From Pseudomonas sp. BN411 (GTDB taxonomy: Bacteria; Pseudomonadota; Gammaproteobacteria; Pseudomonadales; Pseudomonadaceae): DNA of 64,000 nt. Both the position numbers and the translations under genes were made by a program. The notes below the pieces were generated by a model. That model did not search any database and was not told the origin of the DNA. It worked only from the letters and a program-made list of their open reading frames with translations. The stretch covers positions 1-64,000 of the forward strand of contig NZ_SSOM01000074.1 in NCBI RefSeq assembly GCF_029871235.1. The letters are read 5' to 3'. Positions 36,970 to 47,929 of this stretch are shown here, piece by piece; the first letter of the stretch is position 1, and each line of letters opens with the position of its first letter.

Positions 36970-36993
36970 CGGGCCGGCGCTGGGGCCGGCCCG
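36970..36993 (-). terminator. GC-rich hairpin after rlmI
   Basis: CGGGCCGGC/GCCGGCCCG with a 6-base loop lies 24 bases past the rlmI stop codon. No T tract follows, so any termination is probably weak. Confidence 0.4.
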
Positions 36994-37017
36994 GATGTCG
37001 CAGTACGGGGTGCGCGC

Positions 37018-38214
37018 TTAGCTGTTGGGCAGCAGGCGGCAGGTCAGGCTCTTGATGTAGCGGGTTTCGCTGATGGCCGGGTGCACCGGGTGGTCCGGGC
37101 CCTGGCCGCCGCGCTCCAGCAGGATGATGTTGCGGTCCAGGTGGCGGGCGCTATTGAGCAGGATGTTCTGCAGGTCGTCCTCCGGGAGGTGCATGGAGCA
37201 GGAGGCGCTGACCAGGATGCCGTCCTTGTTCAAGAGGCGCATGGCCTGCTCGTTCAGGCGGCGGTAGGCGGCTTCGCCGTTCTTCAGGTCCTTCTTGCGC
37301 TTGATGAAGGCCGGCGGGTCGGCGACCACCACGTCGAAGCGTTCTTCAGCGGCTTTCAGCTCTTTCAGGGCTTCGAAGACATCGCCTTCCACACAGGTGA
37401 CCTGCTCGGCCACGCCGTTAAGGGTGGCGTTGCGCTCCACGCCGTCCAGGGCGAAGCCGGAGGCGTCGACGCAGAACACTTCACTGGCACCGAAGGCCGC
37501 GGCCTGCACACCCCAGCCACCGATGTAGCTGAACAGGTCGAGCACGCGCTTGCCCTTCACGTAGGGCGCCAGGCGCGCGCGGTTCATGCGGTGGTCGTAG
37601 AACCAGCCGGTCTTCTGGCCTTCCATGACCGGAGCTTCGAACTTCACGCCGTTCTCTTCCAGGGCGACCCATTCCGGCACCACGCCGAATGCGGTGTCCA
37701 CGTAGCGCTCCAGGCCTTCGGCATCACGGGCGCTGGAGTCGTTCTTCCAGAGCACGCCACGGGGTTTGAGCACTTGCACCAGGGCGTCGAGAACGGCGTC
37801 CTTGTTGCGTTCCATGGCAGCGGAGGCCAGTTGCACCACCAGGTGGTCGCCGAAGCGGTCCACCACCAGGCCCGGCAGCAGGTCGGAGTCGCCGTAGACC
37901 AGGCGGTAGAAGGGCTTGTCGAACAGACGCTCGCGCAGGCTCAGGGCGACGTTGATGCGGTGCACCAGCAGGGATTTATCCAGGGTGTGCTTGATGTCAC
38001 GGGACACCAGGCGCGCGCAGATCAGGTTGTTCGGGGAGAGGGCGACCACGCCCAACGGCTTGCCGCCGGCGGCTTCGAGAATGGCCTGGTCACCGGGCTG
38101 GAAGAGGTTCAGCGGGGTGGCGACCACGTCCACTTCGTTGCTGTAGACCCACAGGTGGCCGGCGCGCAGGCGTCGATCGGCATTGGCTTTGAGGCGCAGG
38201 CTGGGCAGGGACAT
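37018..38214 (-). CDS. rlmI: 23S rRNA (cytosine-1962-C5)-methyltransferase RlmI
   Basis: SAM-dependent RNA methyltransferase of the RlmI type. The 398-residue protein has an N-terminal PUA domain (RLKANADRRLRAGHLWVYSNEV, partly quoted) followed by the Rossmann methyltransferase domain with LDLFSYIGGWGVQAA, the VVADPPAFIKRKKD motif and the catalytic-type SASCSMHLP. The ATG at 38214 follows GGAGAG; the open frame upstream is not conserved. An HDOD gene diverges from it across 178 bases. Confidence 0.9.
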   Translation of the reverse strand: MSLPSLRLKANADRRLRAGHLWVYSNEVDVVATPLNLFQPGDQAILEAAGGKPLGVVALSPNNLICARLVSRDIKHTLDKSLLVHRINVALSLRERLFDKPFYRLVYGDSDLLPGLVVDRFGDHLVVQLASAAMERNKDAVLDALVQVLKPRGVLWKNDSSARDAEGLERYVDTAFGVVPEWVALEENGVKFEAPVMEGQKTGWFYDHRMNRARLAPYVKGKRVLDLFSYIGGWGVQAAAFGASEVFCVDASGFALDGVERNATLNGVAEQVTCVEGDVFEALKELKAAEERFDVVVADPPAFIKRKKDLKNGEAAYRRLNEQAMRLLNKDGILVSASCSMHLPEDDLQNILLNSARHLDRNIILLERGGQGPDHPVHPAISETRYIKSLTCRLLPNS

Positions 38215-38392
38215 GTGTCGCTCTCCGGAAAAAAGGCGGGGATTATACCCCAGGCAATACCTGCTCCGGAGGCCACCCGGCGGCGCTGGCGGCCACTTGG
38301 TACGACAGTCGGAAAATGGCCGGAAATCCCGAGCAACGGGTTGATGCAACCGGGTAGACTGTCGATTCGGTCAAACTTCCCACTCGTCCCCC

Positions 38393-39259
38393 ATGGCTCA
38401 AGAACTTTCCGCAGATCAGATCCGTCAGGTCCTGCAGGGCATCAGTGTGCCGCCGCAGCCGCAGATCATGGTCGACCTGCAAATGGAGCAGGTCATGCCC
38501 AGCCCCGACCTGAAGTCCATCGCCCGCCTGATCAGCCAGGACCCGGGCCTGTCCGGTGCGTTGCTGAAGATCGTCAATTCGCCGTTCTTCGGCCTGACCA
38601 ACCGCATCGCCTCGATCCAGCAGGCGGTGAACCTGCTGGGCTGCAACACGGTGATCAACCTGATCAACGCGCAGTCGATCAAGGGTGAGATGAGCGACGA
38701 GACCATCGTCACCCTGAACCGCTTCTGGGACACCGCCCAGGACGTGGCCATGACCTGCCTGACCCTGGCCAAGCGCATCGGCTACCAGTCCGCCGACGAG
38801 GCCTACGCCCTTGGCCTGTTCCACAATTGCGGCATCCCGTTGATGCTCAAGCGCTTCCCCGACTACATGACGGTGCTGGAAGAGGCCTACGCCAGCGCCG
38901 GCCCGGAACGCCGCGTGGTGGACACCGAGAACCGCCTGCTGAACACCAACCATGCGGTGGTCGGCTACTTCACCGCGCGCTCCTGGCGCCTGCCGGAGCA
39001 TCTCTGCGAGGCCATCGCCAACCACCACAACGCCTCGTCCATCTTCAGTGACGACTCCGGCCGTGATGCCCAGCTCAAGACGCTGTTGGCGATACTCAAG
39101 ATGGCCGAGCACATCTGCGCTTCGCACCTGGTGCTGGGCAACCAGGCCGAGGACTACGAGTGGATGAGCATCCGTGGTCAGGTACTGGACTACGTGGGGC
39201 TCTCGGAGTACGACTTCGAGAACCTCAAGGAAAGCATTCGCGAACTTGGCGCGAGCTGA
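38393..39259 (+). CDS. HDOD-domain signalling protein
   Basis: Single-domain HDOD protein of 288 residues, a degenerate HD-superfamily fold used in bacterial signal transduction. The domain covers most of the chain (about 15-230) with the segments [37 protein letters not shown] and [14 protein letters not shown]. The usual HD metal residues are mostly replaced, as is normal for HDOD. Partner and signal are unknown. It is followed by mutM after 14 bases and probably shares its transcript. Confidence 0.85.
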   Translation: MAQELSADQIRQVLQGISVPPQPQIMVDLQMEQVMPSPDLKSIARLISQDPGLSGALLKIVNSPFFGLTNRIASIQQAVNLLGCNTVINLINAQSIKGEMSDETIVTLNRFWDTAQDVAMTCLTLAKRIGYQSADEAYALGLFHNCGIPLMLKRFPDYMTVLEEAYASAGPERRVVDTENRLLNTNHAVVGYFTARSWRLPEHLCEAIANHHNASSIFSDDSGRDAQLKTLLAILKMAEHICASHLVLGNQAEDYEWMSIRGQVLDYVGLSEYDFENLKESIRELGAS

Positions 39260-39273
39260 GTACCGAGAAACCG

Positions 39274-40086
39274 ATGCCTGAATTACCTGAAGTCGAAACC
39301 ACCCGCCGCGGCATCGCGCCCTTCCTCGAAGGCCAGCGCGTCAGCCGGGTGATCGTGCGTGAACGCCGCCTGCGCTGGCCGATTCCCGAGGACCTGGACG
39401 TGCGCCTGTCCGGCCAGCGCATCCTGCACGTGGAACGCCGCGCCAAGTACCTGTTGCTGCAGGCCGAGGCCGGCACGCTGATCAGCCACCTCGGCATGTC
39501 TGGCAGCCTGCGCCTGGTGGAGGCGGGGCTGGCCGTGGCCAAGCACGAGCATGTGGATATCGAGCTGGAATCGGGGATGGCCCTGCGCTACACCGATCCG
39601 CGCCGTTTCGGCGCCCTGCTGTGGAGCGATGATCCGCTGAACCACGAGCTGCTGCGTCACCTGGGGCCCGAGCCGCTGACCGACCTGTTCGACGGCGAGC
39701 GCCTGTTCCAGCTCTCCCGCAGCCGCAGCATGGCGGTGAAGCCCTTCATCATGGACAACGCCGTGGTGGTGGGCGTCGGCAACATCTACGCCAGCGAAGC
39801 GCTGTTCGCCGCTGGCATCGACCCGCGCCGCGAGGCCGGCTCCATTTCCCGTGCGCGCTACCTGAAGCTGGCCGAGGAGATCAAACGCATCCTCGCCCAG
39901 GCCATCGAATGCGGCGGCACCACCCTGCGCGACTTCGTCGGTGGTGACGGCAAGCCCGGTTACTTCCAGCAGGAACTCTGGGTCTACGGCCGCGCTGGCG
40001 CGTTCTGCAAGCAGTGCGGTTCGACCCTGCGGGAAATCCGTCTCGGCCAACGCGCCAGCGTCTATTGTCCGCGCTGCCAACGCTGA
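39274..40086 (+). CDS. mutM: Formamidopyrimidine-DNA glycosylase MutM (Fpg)
   Basis: Bifunctional DNA glycosylase/AP lyase that removes 8-oxoguanine and formamidopyrimidines. At 270 residues it starts with the invariant [12 protein letters not shown] (catalytic Pro2 and Glu3 after Met removal). It has the DNA-binding NIYASEALF helix with the HxTH-type region, and ends with the zinc finger [24 protein letters not shown], quoted in outline as CKQC...CPRC. An alternative start upstream lies in the HDOD gene and would abolish the N-terminal catalytic proline, so it is excluded. Confidence 0.97.
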   Translation: MPELPEVETTRRGIAPFLEGQRVSRVIVRERRLRWPIPEDLDVRLSGQRILHVERRAKYLLLQAEAGTLISHLGMSGSLRLVEAGLAVAKHEHVDIELESGMALRYTDPRRFGALLWSDDPLNHELLRHLGPEPLTDLFDGERLFQLSRSRSMAVKPFIMDNAVVVGVGNIYASEALFAAGIDPRREAGSISRARYLKLAEEIKRILAQAIECGGTTLRDFVGGDGKPGYFQQELWVYGRAGAFCKQCGSTLREIRLGQRASVYCPRCQR

Positions 40087-40148
40087 TCCTTCGCCGGGTC
40101 GCCAGACTCGGCGCCGAGCATCCCTAGAACAAGAAAGAAGTCTGTCCT

Positions 40149-40727
40149 ATGTACGGTAACTACCTGCCCCCCAATCCATTTGCCGAGGCGATCGGCCACG
40201 GCATGCTGCGCCTGATGGGCTGGCGTATCGAGGGACGCATGCCGCCCCTCGACAAGTTTGTGGTGATTGGCGCCCATCACACCTCCAACTGGGACTTCGT
40301 GATCTTCCTCGCGGTGAAGTTCGTCCTGCGCCTGAATGGCCACTGGTTCGCCAAGCACACGCTGTTCCGCCGGCCCTTCGGCCGTCTGTTGAAGCGCTGG
40401 GGCGGGGTGCCGATCTACCGCCACCTCAAGTTGAACATGGTGGAGCAGGCAGTGGAGCAATTCCGCCAGAGCCGCGAGTTCATGCTGATCATCTCGCCCG
40501 AAGGCACCCGCAAGCGGGTGGAGCGCTGGAAGATGGGCTTCTACCACATCGCCCGTGGCGCCGACGTGCCAGTGGTCCCAGCGGCCCTGGATTACGTCAA
40601 CCGCCGGGTGGTGATCGGCCAGCCGTTCTACACCACTGGCGACGAGCAGGCCGACCTGCAGCAGCTGCTGGCCTTCTACCGGCCCTACGTACCGAAAAAA
40701 CCCGACTACGCTTTCAATGGCGATTGA
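40149..40727 (+). CDS. PlsC-like lysophospholipid acyltransferase
   Basis: Membrane-associated acyltransferase of 192 residues with the catalytic HX4D motif (HHTSNWD) and the substrate-binding SPEGTRKR motif, both diagnostic of the 1-acylglycerol-3-phosphate acyltransferase superfamily. It is shorter than PlsC itself (~240), as in the small family often found beside mutM in Pseudomonas. The acyl donor and acceptor are not known. It is probably expressed with mutM (62-base gap). Confidence 0.85.
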   Translation: MYGNYLPPNPFAEAIGHGMLRLMGWRIEGRMPPLDKFVVIGAHHTSNWDFVIFLAVKFVLRLNGHWFAKHTLFRRPFGRLLKRWGGVPIYRHLKLNMVEQAVEQFRQSREFMLIISPEGTRKRVERWKMGFYHIARGADVPVVPAALDYVNRRVVIGQPFYTTGDEQADLQQLLAFYRPYVPKKPDYAFNGD

Positions 40728-40799
40728 AGGCCGTCACGCTGCCGATGTGCCATGCGCTGTTATAGTTTTTCGTACACCACTATCTGAAGGATCGCCCGT

Positions 40800-41138
40800 A
40801 TGAACCTGCTCCGCACAACCGCTGCTGTCCTGGCGCTGACCACTGGCCTGCTGGCGCTGCCGGCTAATGCGGAAGTGGTACAGGAAAATGTCAGCGGCGA
40901 CCCGATGTATACCGCCAACGCCCCCAGCGGCTACAGCATGGCCGGCGACATCCTGATCGCCCGCCCGCTGCTGATCGGCGCCACGGTGATCGGCGCAGGC
41001 TTGTTCATCGTCAGCCTGCCGTTCTCCGCTCTGGGCGGTAATGTCGAGGATGCCGCCAATGCGCTGGTTGTGGAGCCGGGCAGGGAAGCCTTCGTGCGCT
41101 GCCTGGGCTGCACCATGAGCGGTTACAGGCAAGACTGA
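40800..41138 (+). CDS. Small exported/membrane protein of unknown function
   Basis: 112 residues with a signal peptide ([24 protein letters not shown]) of which only the first 20 are conserved in style: charged start, leucine-rich core, ANA cleavage site. One hydrophobic helix ([20 protein letters not shown], about 58-77) and two cysteines near the C-terminus ([10 protein letters not shown]) follow. Homologs in Pseudomonas are sometimes labelled multidrug transporter, which the size does not support. AGGAT precedes the ATG, and a terminator follows. Confidence 0.75.
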   Translation: MNLLRTTAAVLALTTGLLALPANAEVVQENVSGDPMYTANAPSGYSMAGDILIARPLLIGATVIGAGLFIVSLPFSALGGNVEDAANALVVEPGREAFVRCLGCTMSGYRQD

Positions 41139-41160
41139 TCCCTTCCTGCGGCTCCATCGC

Positions 41161-41183
41161 GACGGCCCCTTATCGGGGCCGTC
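41161..41183 (+). terminator. Terminator after the small membrane protein gene
   Basis: GACGGCCCC-TTATC-GGGGCCGTC, a 9-bp stem starting 22 bases past the stop codon, followed by GGCGTTTCC. The T tract is short. Confidence 0.65.
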
Positions 41184-41268
41184 GGCGTTTCCGGGGCGCG
41201 CGCGGGTTGCCCTCCGGCCATCGCATCGGTTAATAGCTGGGGCCTTGTCTGGTGAAGGAATACCGCCC

Positions 41269-43116
41269 GTGAAGCACTACTCCCGCATTGTTCTGCTGAT
41301 CCTGGCCACCGTCGGACTGGCCTTGAGCTTCTGGTTCAGTTCCGGTTGGCTCGAACTGTGCGCGGGGCTCGCGCTGTTCCTGTTCGGCATGCAGTGCCTG
41401 GAGGAAGGACTCCGCCAGCTCGCCGGCGGCAAGCTGGAGCAGTTGCTGGCGCGCAGCACGGCCACCTCCTTCAAGGGGCTGATGTTCGGCATCGGCGGCA
41501 CCTTGCTGCTGCAGTCCAGCACGCTGGTTTCCCTGCTCACCATCGCCTTTATCAGTGCTGGGCTGATCCAGCTGGCCGGCGGCATCGCCATCCTCTTCGG
41601 CGCCAACCTGGGCGCCACCAGCGGCATCTGGCTGCTGGCGCTGGCCGGGCAGAATCTCAGCCTCAGCCCGCTGGCCCTGCCGCTGCTGGTGTTCGGCGTG
41701 CTCGGTGGCTTCCTGGGTGAGAAGAGCAAGGCCGCCGGGCGCATCGTCCTCGGCATCGCCTTCATCTTCCTGGGTATCGATCAGATCAAGGACGGCTTCG
41801 CCAGTTTTGGCGACGGCCTCGACCTCACCGCGTACCAGGCTGACGGGCTGATGGGCAGTCTGCTGTTCGCGCTGATTGGCCTGCTGGTCACGGTGGTGCT
41901 GCAGTCCAGCCACGCCACCCTGATGCTGACCCTGGCGGCGCTGGCCGGCGGGCAGCTGGACCTGGCCCAGGGCTTCGCCATCGCCATTGGTTCCAATGTC
42001 GGCAGCAGCGTAACCACCGCCTTCGTCGGTTCCCTCGGCGGTAACCGTAGCGGTCAGCGCCTGGCCCTGGCCCACGTGCTGTTCAACGTGGTCACCTGCA
42101 CCCTGGCCTTCATCCTGCTGGAGCCGCTGAGCTGGCTGGTCGATCGCCTGGCCACCCTCACCGGCCTGGGCGAGAACGAACTGATCCAGCTGGCCATGTT
42201 CCACAGCCTGATCAACGCCATGGGCGTGCTGCTGTTCTGGCCGCTGCAGGAGCGCCTTGCCCAGTGGCTGGTGCGCTGGCTGCCGGAGCGCGAAGAGCCC
42301 CAGGTACTGATCACCGAGCTGGCCGCCGGACAGGAAGAACCCCAGCGCACCCAGGCGCGCTACCTCAGCGAGCGCGCCCTGGATTCGGCGGACGCCGCGG
42401 CCAGCGCCGTGGTGCGCGAGCTGCATCACCTTGGCCGGCTGAGTATGGAGGTGATCTGCCATGCGCTCTACCTGCCGGTGGACCAGTTGGCCAGCGCCCA
42501 GGGTGACGAGCGACTGCTGCACGCACGGCCGGAGCGCTATCACCTGGATGCCGAAGCGCTCTACCAGCGGCATATCAAGGGGGTGTACGGCGATCTGCTG
42601 AGCTTCATGGGGCGGCTCGACCTGCCGCTGGACGAGGCGCACCAGCAGTTCTGGGTCAGTTGCCAACTGGCCGCGCTGCAACTGGTGGATGCGGTGAAGG
42701 ATGCCAAGCACCTGCAGAAGAACCTCGGGCGCTACCTGGCCGAAGAGCCGTCACCCATCCGCGAGGCCTACGTGGACCTGCGCCGTCATCTGCTGGCGAT
42801 GCTCCACGAACTGCGTGAGCTGGGCCGCTCCGAACTCCCGGAAGAGGCCTGGAACGAGCGCCTGCGCTGGCTGGACGAGAAGGCGGCGGCCTTCGACGGC
42901 ACCTTCCGCACCCGCCTGTTCAATTCTGTACGCAGCACTGAACTGGATGGCCTGCAGACCAGCTCGCTGATGAACGACCTGGGCTACGCCAGCCGGATCT
43001 TCCAGAGCCTGCGCAACGTGCTGATGCTGGGTGAGGGGGAGTTGCTGTTCCGCGAGTTGCGGCGGCTGGAGCAGGACGAAGAGTCGCTGATCGTGCTGGA
43101 AGGCGAGCGGTTGTAG
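41269..43116 (+). CDS. Na/Pi cotransporter II-family protein (NptA/YjbB-like)
   Basis: Inner-membrane protein of 615 residues. The membrane part (about 1-320) contains the two inverted repeats of the family with the QSS motifs LLLQSSTLVS and VVLQSSHATL. The C-terminal ~280 residues form a PhoU-like helical domain. Members move phosphate, usually outward in bacteria, coupled to sodium. The GTG at 41269 is preferred: GAAGGA at 41254-41259 is well spaced, and a TTG at 41245 would put that site inside the gene. No Pho box or phosphate gene is adjacent. Confidence 0.85.
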   Translation: MKHYSRIVLLILATVGLALSFWFSSGWLELCAGLALFLFGMQCLEEGLRQLAGGKLEQLLARSTATSFKGLMFGIGGTLLLQSSTLVSLLTIAFISAGLIQLAGGIAILFGANLGATSGIWLLALAGQNLSLSPLALPLLVFGVLGGFLGEKSKAAGRIVLGIAFIFLGIDQIKDGFASFGDGLDLTAYQADGLMGSLLFALIGLLVTVVLQSSHATLMLTLAALAGGQLDLAQGFAIAIGSNVGSSVTTAFVGSLGGNRSGQRLALAHVLFNVVTCTLAFILLEPLSWLVDRLATLTGLGENELIQLAMFHSLINAMGVLLFWPLQERLAQWLVRWLPEREEPQVLITELAAGQEEPQRTQARYLSERALDSADAAASAVVRELHHLGRLSMEVICHALYLPVDQLASAQGDERLLHARPERYHLDAEALYQRHIKGVYGDLLSFMGRLDLPLDEAHQQFWVSCQLAALQLVDAVKDAKHLQKNLGRYLAEEPSPIREAYVDLRRHLLAMLHELRELGRSELPEEAWNERLRWLDEKAAAFDGTFRTRLFNSVRSTELDGLQTSSLMNDLGYASRIFQSLRNVLMLGEGELLFRELRRLEQDEESLIVLEGERL

Positions 43117-43149
43117 GGCGCGCTGCGCGATGTCTGGAGGCGGATCACT

Positions 43150-43249
43150 GTAGGCTGGTGCGGGCGGCGTTCCGTCAGAGCGCAGCGAAGCTCAACGTTG
43201 CCAGGGTTCGGCATTGCGTGTTGGGCCTCGCAGGCTCGGACCAACCTAC
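43150..43249. repeat. GTAGGTTGG-type repeat overlapping the ggt stop codon
   Basis: Runs from GTAGGCTGG to CCAACCTAC, with inner GCGCAGCGAAGCTCAACG and GTTGGGCCTCGC as in the copies at 1350 and 1504. Its right end (43246-43249) provides the TAG stop codon of ggt on the minus strand. Confidence 0.75.
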
Positions 43250-44949
43250 CGCAACTTCTCGATTTCGAGGATTTCGGATAGGCCTAGACCGCGCGGGTCG
43301 CTGGCGGCTTCGAGGCTGCCCTTGGCCTTGTTCCAGAACAGCACCTGCTGGTTGCCGTAATTGCGTGACAGTGGCTTGAGGCTGTAGCCGCGCGCCTGCA
43401 GCTCCGCGCTTTCGCTGCTGCTGAATGCGCCCGGCTCGTGCTCGATCTGGTCTGGCAGGAACTGGTGGTGGTAGCGCGCCACGGCAGGCCAGCGGCTCAC
43501 CGGCTGACCATCCAGGTACTCCAGCACCGAGAGCAGCACCATGCTGGGAATCCGGCTGCCGCCCGGAGTGCCGAAGGCGGTGAATTCCTGCTCGCTCTCG
43601 ATGAAGGTAGGGCTCATCGACGACAGCGGGCGCTTGCCCGAGCCCACCGCGTTGGCCTGGCTGGCGGCGAGGCCGTAGGCATTCGCGCCTTCAGGGTTGG
43701 CGGCGAAGTCGTCCATCTCGTCGTTCAGCAGGACGCCGGTGCCGGGCACGGTGAAGGCGGCGCCGAAGGGCAGGTTGATGGACAGGGTGGCCGCCACGGC
43801 GTTGCCGTCCTTGTCGATCACTACGAAATGGGTGGTGTGTTCGCCTTCGTGCAGGGGCGGCGACGGCGGCAGGCTGCTGCTCGGCGTGGCGCGACGGCCG
43901 TCGATGCCGGAGGCAAGTTTCTTCAGGTAGTCGGCGTCGAGCAGTTTGGCCTGGGGATTTGCGACGAAATCCGGATCGCCCAGCAGGCCACGGTCGCGAT
44001 AGGCGCGGCGCAGCACTTCCACCACGTAGTGGGTGCGCTGCACGCGGTCGGCCTTGCGCCAAGGCAGCTCCTGCAGCATCGCCAGGCTCTGGGCCAGGGC
44101 AATGCCGCCGGCCGAGGGCGGCGGGGCGCCGATCAGCTCGCGGCCATCGGCGAGGGGGAAACGGATCGGCTGGCGTTCCACGGTCTTGTAGTCGGCCAGG
44201 TCGCGCAGGCTCCAGATGCCACCGGCGGCATTGACGCCCTCAACCAGTTTTTCCGCAGTGGGGCCGCTGTAGAAACCGGACTTGCCGTAGCGGGCCATGC
44301 GTTCCAGGGTGTTGGCCAGCTCCGGCTGGCGCAGCAGGCTGAACTCTTCCGGCACCTCGCCCTTGTGGTCGAGGAAGAGGCGGGCGGTCTCGCGGTCGTC
44401 GCGCATCGACGACAGGCGCCAGGAGGCGCGCTCACGGTAGATGCGATCCACCGAAATACCGTCGCGGGCCAGGCGGATCGCCGGGGTCAGGCTGTCGGCC
44501 AGCGGCAGTCGGCCATAGCGGCTGGCGAGATCCGCCAGTGCTGCCGGCAGGCCGGGGATGGCGGCGGCCAGGGGGCCTTCCAGGGAAAGGGCCGGGTCGG
44601 CCTTGCCGTCGCGCACATAGAGACGCGCATGGGCGGCCAGCGGCGCACGTTCACGGGCGTCGAGGAAGCGGTAGACAGGCTTCTCGCCAGCCTGGCGGAG
44701 CAGGAAGAAGCCGCCGCCGCCCAGGCCGGACCCATAAGGCTCGGCAACGGCAAGGGCGGCGCTGATGGCCACGGCGGCGTCGAAGGCGTTACCGCCCTGG
44801 GCCAGGGTTTCCAGGCCGGCCACGGTGGCCGATGGGTGGGGCGTGGCGACTGCTGCGCGGCCCGGCTGGGCAGCCTGCACGGCGCCCGCGAGCAGAAGCA
44901 GCGTGGCGAGCAGCGCGCCGCGGTAGGCGCCGCGTACCGGGCGGCCCAC
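43246..44949 (-). CDS. ggt: Gamma-glutamyltranspeptidase (periplasmic, Ggt)
   Basis: Ntn-hydrolase that cleaves gamma-glutamyl bonds of glutathione and transfers or hydrolyses the glutamyl group in the periplasm. The 567-residue precursor has a signal peptide (cleavage near AVQAAQ) and is expected to self-cleave before the threonine in EHTTHFVVIDKDGN, giving large and small subunits. The glycine pair of SSMSPTFI and GSRIPSM in the small subunit is present. Translation starts at a GTG three bases after the ferredoxin stop codon, implying coupling. No other Met is available near the signal peptide. The stop codon lies in a dispersed repeat. Confidence 0.9.
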   Translation of the reverse strand: MGRPVRGAYRGALLATLLLLAGAVQAAQPGRAAVATPHPSATVAGLETLAQGGNAFDAAVAISAALAVAEPYGSGLGGGGFFLLRQAGEKPVYRFLDARERAPLAAHARLYVRDGKADPALSLEGPLAAAIPGLPAALADLASRYGRLPLADSLTPAIRLARDGISVDRIYRERASWRLSSMRDDRETARLFLDHKGEVPEEFSLLRQPELANTLERMARYGKSGFYSGPTAEKLVEGVNAAGGIWSLRDLADYKTVERQPIRFPLADGRELIGAPPPSAGGIALAQSLAMLQELPWRKADRVQRTHYVVEVLRRAYRDRGLLGDPDFVANPQAKLLDADYLKKLASGIDGRRATPSSSLPPSPPLHEGEHTTHFVVIDKDGNAVAATLSINLPFGAAFTVPGTGVLLNDEMDDFAANPEGANAYGLAASQANAVGSGKRPLSSMSPTFIESEQEFTAFGTPGGSRIPSMVLLSVLEYLDGQPVSRWPAVARYHHQFLPDQIEHEPGAFSSSESAELQARGYSLKPLSRNYGNQQVLFWNKAKGSLEAASDPRGLGLSEILEIEKLR

Positions 44950-44952
44950 GGG

Positions 44953-46252
<1,300 letters not shown>

Positions 46253-46280
46253 GGACCTCCTCCTTGACGCGCGCCGCTCG

Positions 46281-47876
46281 TCACGCCTTGCCCAGTCGCT
46301 CGGCGAGGCCCGTGGCCAGCTTGGCCGTGAGGCCGTAGACCGAGAGCTGCGGGTTGGCGCCGATGCTGGTGGGGAACAGCGAACCGTCGTGAATGGAGAG
46401 GTTAGCCAACTGGTGGTGGCGGCCAAGGCTGTCGGTCACCGCCAGTTTCGGGTCCTCGCCCATGGCGCAGCCGCCCATCACGTGGGCACTGCCCAGGCGG
46501 GCGCGGTAGAGCTCCATCGGCAGGCCGTCGATCAGCTTGCGGGCTTCATCCAGGGTCTTCACGTAGTCGGCGTCGCTGTGCATCGGCAGCACGGCGCGGG
46601 CGCCGGCGGCGAACTGGATCTCGGCCATGACGTGGTAGGCCCGGCGGATGCCGTCCCAGGTGTAGTCGGTCATGTGGTAGTCGAGCACCGGACTGCCGTC
46701 GCCGCGCAGCTCCACGGTGCCTTCGGCGCTGTCCGGATGGAAGCCGTCGCGCATCAGCGCCAGCATCACGTTGGTGTGCGGCAGCTGTTCCATGCGCAGG
46801 GCGTTGTCGACACCGAAGCGGCCCAGCAGCGTGGAGGTGAGCGAGGGTTGCAGCGGCGGAACTTCCAGCTTGTAGGACATGCGCCCGGTGGCGCCGTCGT
46901 CCCACTGGAAATGGTCGGAATAGATCGACTGCGGCGCGCCGTAGAAGGGGTTGATCAGGCGGTCGAACTGTGCGGCGGAGAAGTTCACTACGTGCAGGAA
47001 GGTGCGCTTGCCGGCGCGGCTGTGCGGGTCCGGTGCGTCGGAACGCATCAGCAGGGCAGGGGTGTTGATACCGCCGCCGGACAGCACGTAGTGGCGCGCC
47101 TTGACGGTGATCTTGCGGCCGTTGGGCGCCACGCAGCGCTCGTCCAGGCCGAGGCATTCGAGGCCGCTGACCTTGTCGCCCTCGAACAGCAGCTTGTCCG
47201 CGCGGGCGAGGTAAAGCAGCTCGCCGCCCTTTTCCAGGGTGGCGGGAATGGTGGTGACCAGCATCGACTGCTTGGCGTTGGTCGGGCAGCCCATGCCGCA
47301 GTAACCCAGGTTCCAGCAGCCACGCACGTTGCGCGGGATGACCTTCCAGTGCAGCCCGAGTTTTTCGCAGCCAAGGCGGATCACATCGTTGTTGGGGTTC
47401 GGCGGAATCGCCCAGGGGGCAACGCCCAGGCGTTGCTCCATCTTCTCGAACCAGGGGGCCATCTCGGCGACCGACAAGCCCTTCACGCCGTGCTCGCGGG
47501 CCCAGTGTTCAAGCGTGGGGTCCGGGGTGCGGAAGCTGGAGGTCCAGTTCACCAGGGTGGTTCCTCCGACCGCGCGGCCCTGGAGGATGGTGATGGCGCC
47601 GTCCTTGGTCATGCGGCCGATGCCTTCCTGGTACAGGCTCGGGTAGGCCTCGGCCTCCTGCATCTTGAAGTCGGAGCTGGTCTTCAGCGGGCCTTCCTCG
47701 ATCAGCAGCACCTTGAAGCCCGCCGCACTGAGGATTTCCGCCGTGGTGCCGCCGCCGGCGCCACTGCCGACGATGGCGACGTCGGCTTCCAGGGTCAGGT
47801 CCTTTTCAAGGCGCGAGCCGTTGTGGGTTTTCCAGCCGCGGGCCAGGCCTTCGGCGAACAGATCGGGTACAGGCAT
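46281..47876 (-). CDS. GMC-family FAD oxidoreductase
   Basis: Flavoprotein alcohol or sugar dehydrogenase of the glucose-methanol-choline superfamily, 531 residues. The FAD-binding start is VAIVGSGAGGGTTAEIL (residues ~33-49), followed by the GRAVGGTTLVNW segment, a cysteine-rich GCWNLGYCGMGCPTNAKQS stretch and the C-terminal HVMGGCAMGEDP with the active-site histidine. The cysteine pattern is typical of the bacterial long-chain alcohol and gluconate/choline-like subgroup. It lies in a minus-strand group with a Tat protein and an aldehyde dehydrogenase, so an alcohol to aldehyde to acid route is likely. The substrate is unknown. Confidence 0.88.
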   Translation of the reverse strand: MPVPDLFAEGLARGWKTHNGSRLEKDLTLEADVAIVGSGAGGGTTAEILSAAGFKVLLIEEGPLKTSSDFKMQEAEAYPSLYQEGIGRMTKDGAITILQGRAVGGTTLVNWTSSFRTPDPTLEHWAREHGVKGLSVAEMAPWFEKMEQRLGVAPWAIPPNPNNDVIRLGCEKLGLHWKVIPRNVRGCWNLGYCGMGCPTNAKQSMLVTTIPATLEKGGELLYLARADKLLFEGDKVSGLECLGLDERCVAPNGRKITVKARHYVLSGGGINTPALLMRSDAPDPHSRAGKRTFLHVVNFSAAQFDRLINPFYGAPQSIYSDHFQWDDGATGRMSYKLEVPPLQPSLTSTLLGRFGVDNALRMEQLPHTNVMLALMRDGFHPDSAEGTVELRGDGSPVLDYHMTDYTWDGIRRAYHVMAEIQFAAGARAVLPMHSDADYVKTLDEARKLIDGLPMELYRARLGSAHVMGGCAMGEDPKLAVTDSLGRHHQLANLSIHDGSLFPTSIGANPQLSVYGLTAKLATGLAERLGKA

Positions 47877-47929
47877 TTCAGGGTCTCGGGCGAATTCTTG
47901 TCGTTATTCGATGAAGCACACGGGCGCCG

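Noticed and set aside
37081-38688. 535-codon open frame on the plus strand
   Set aside because: Antisense to rlmI and then running into the HDOD gene in another frame; both opposing genes are well supported.
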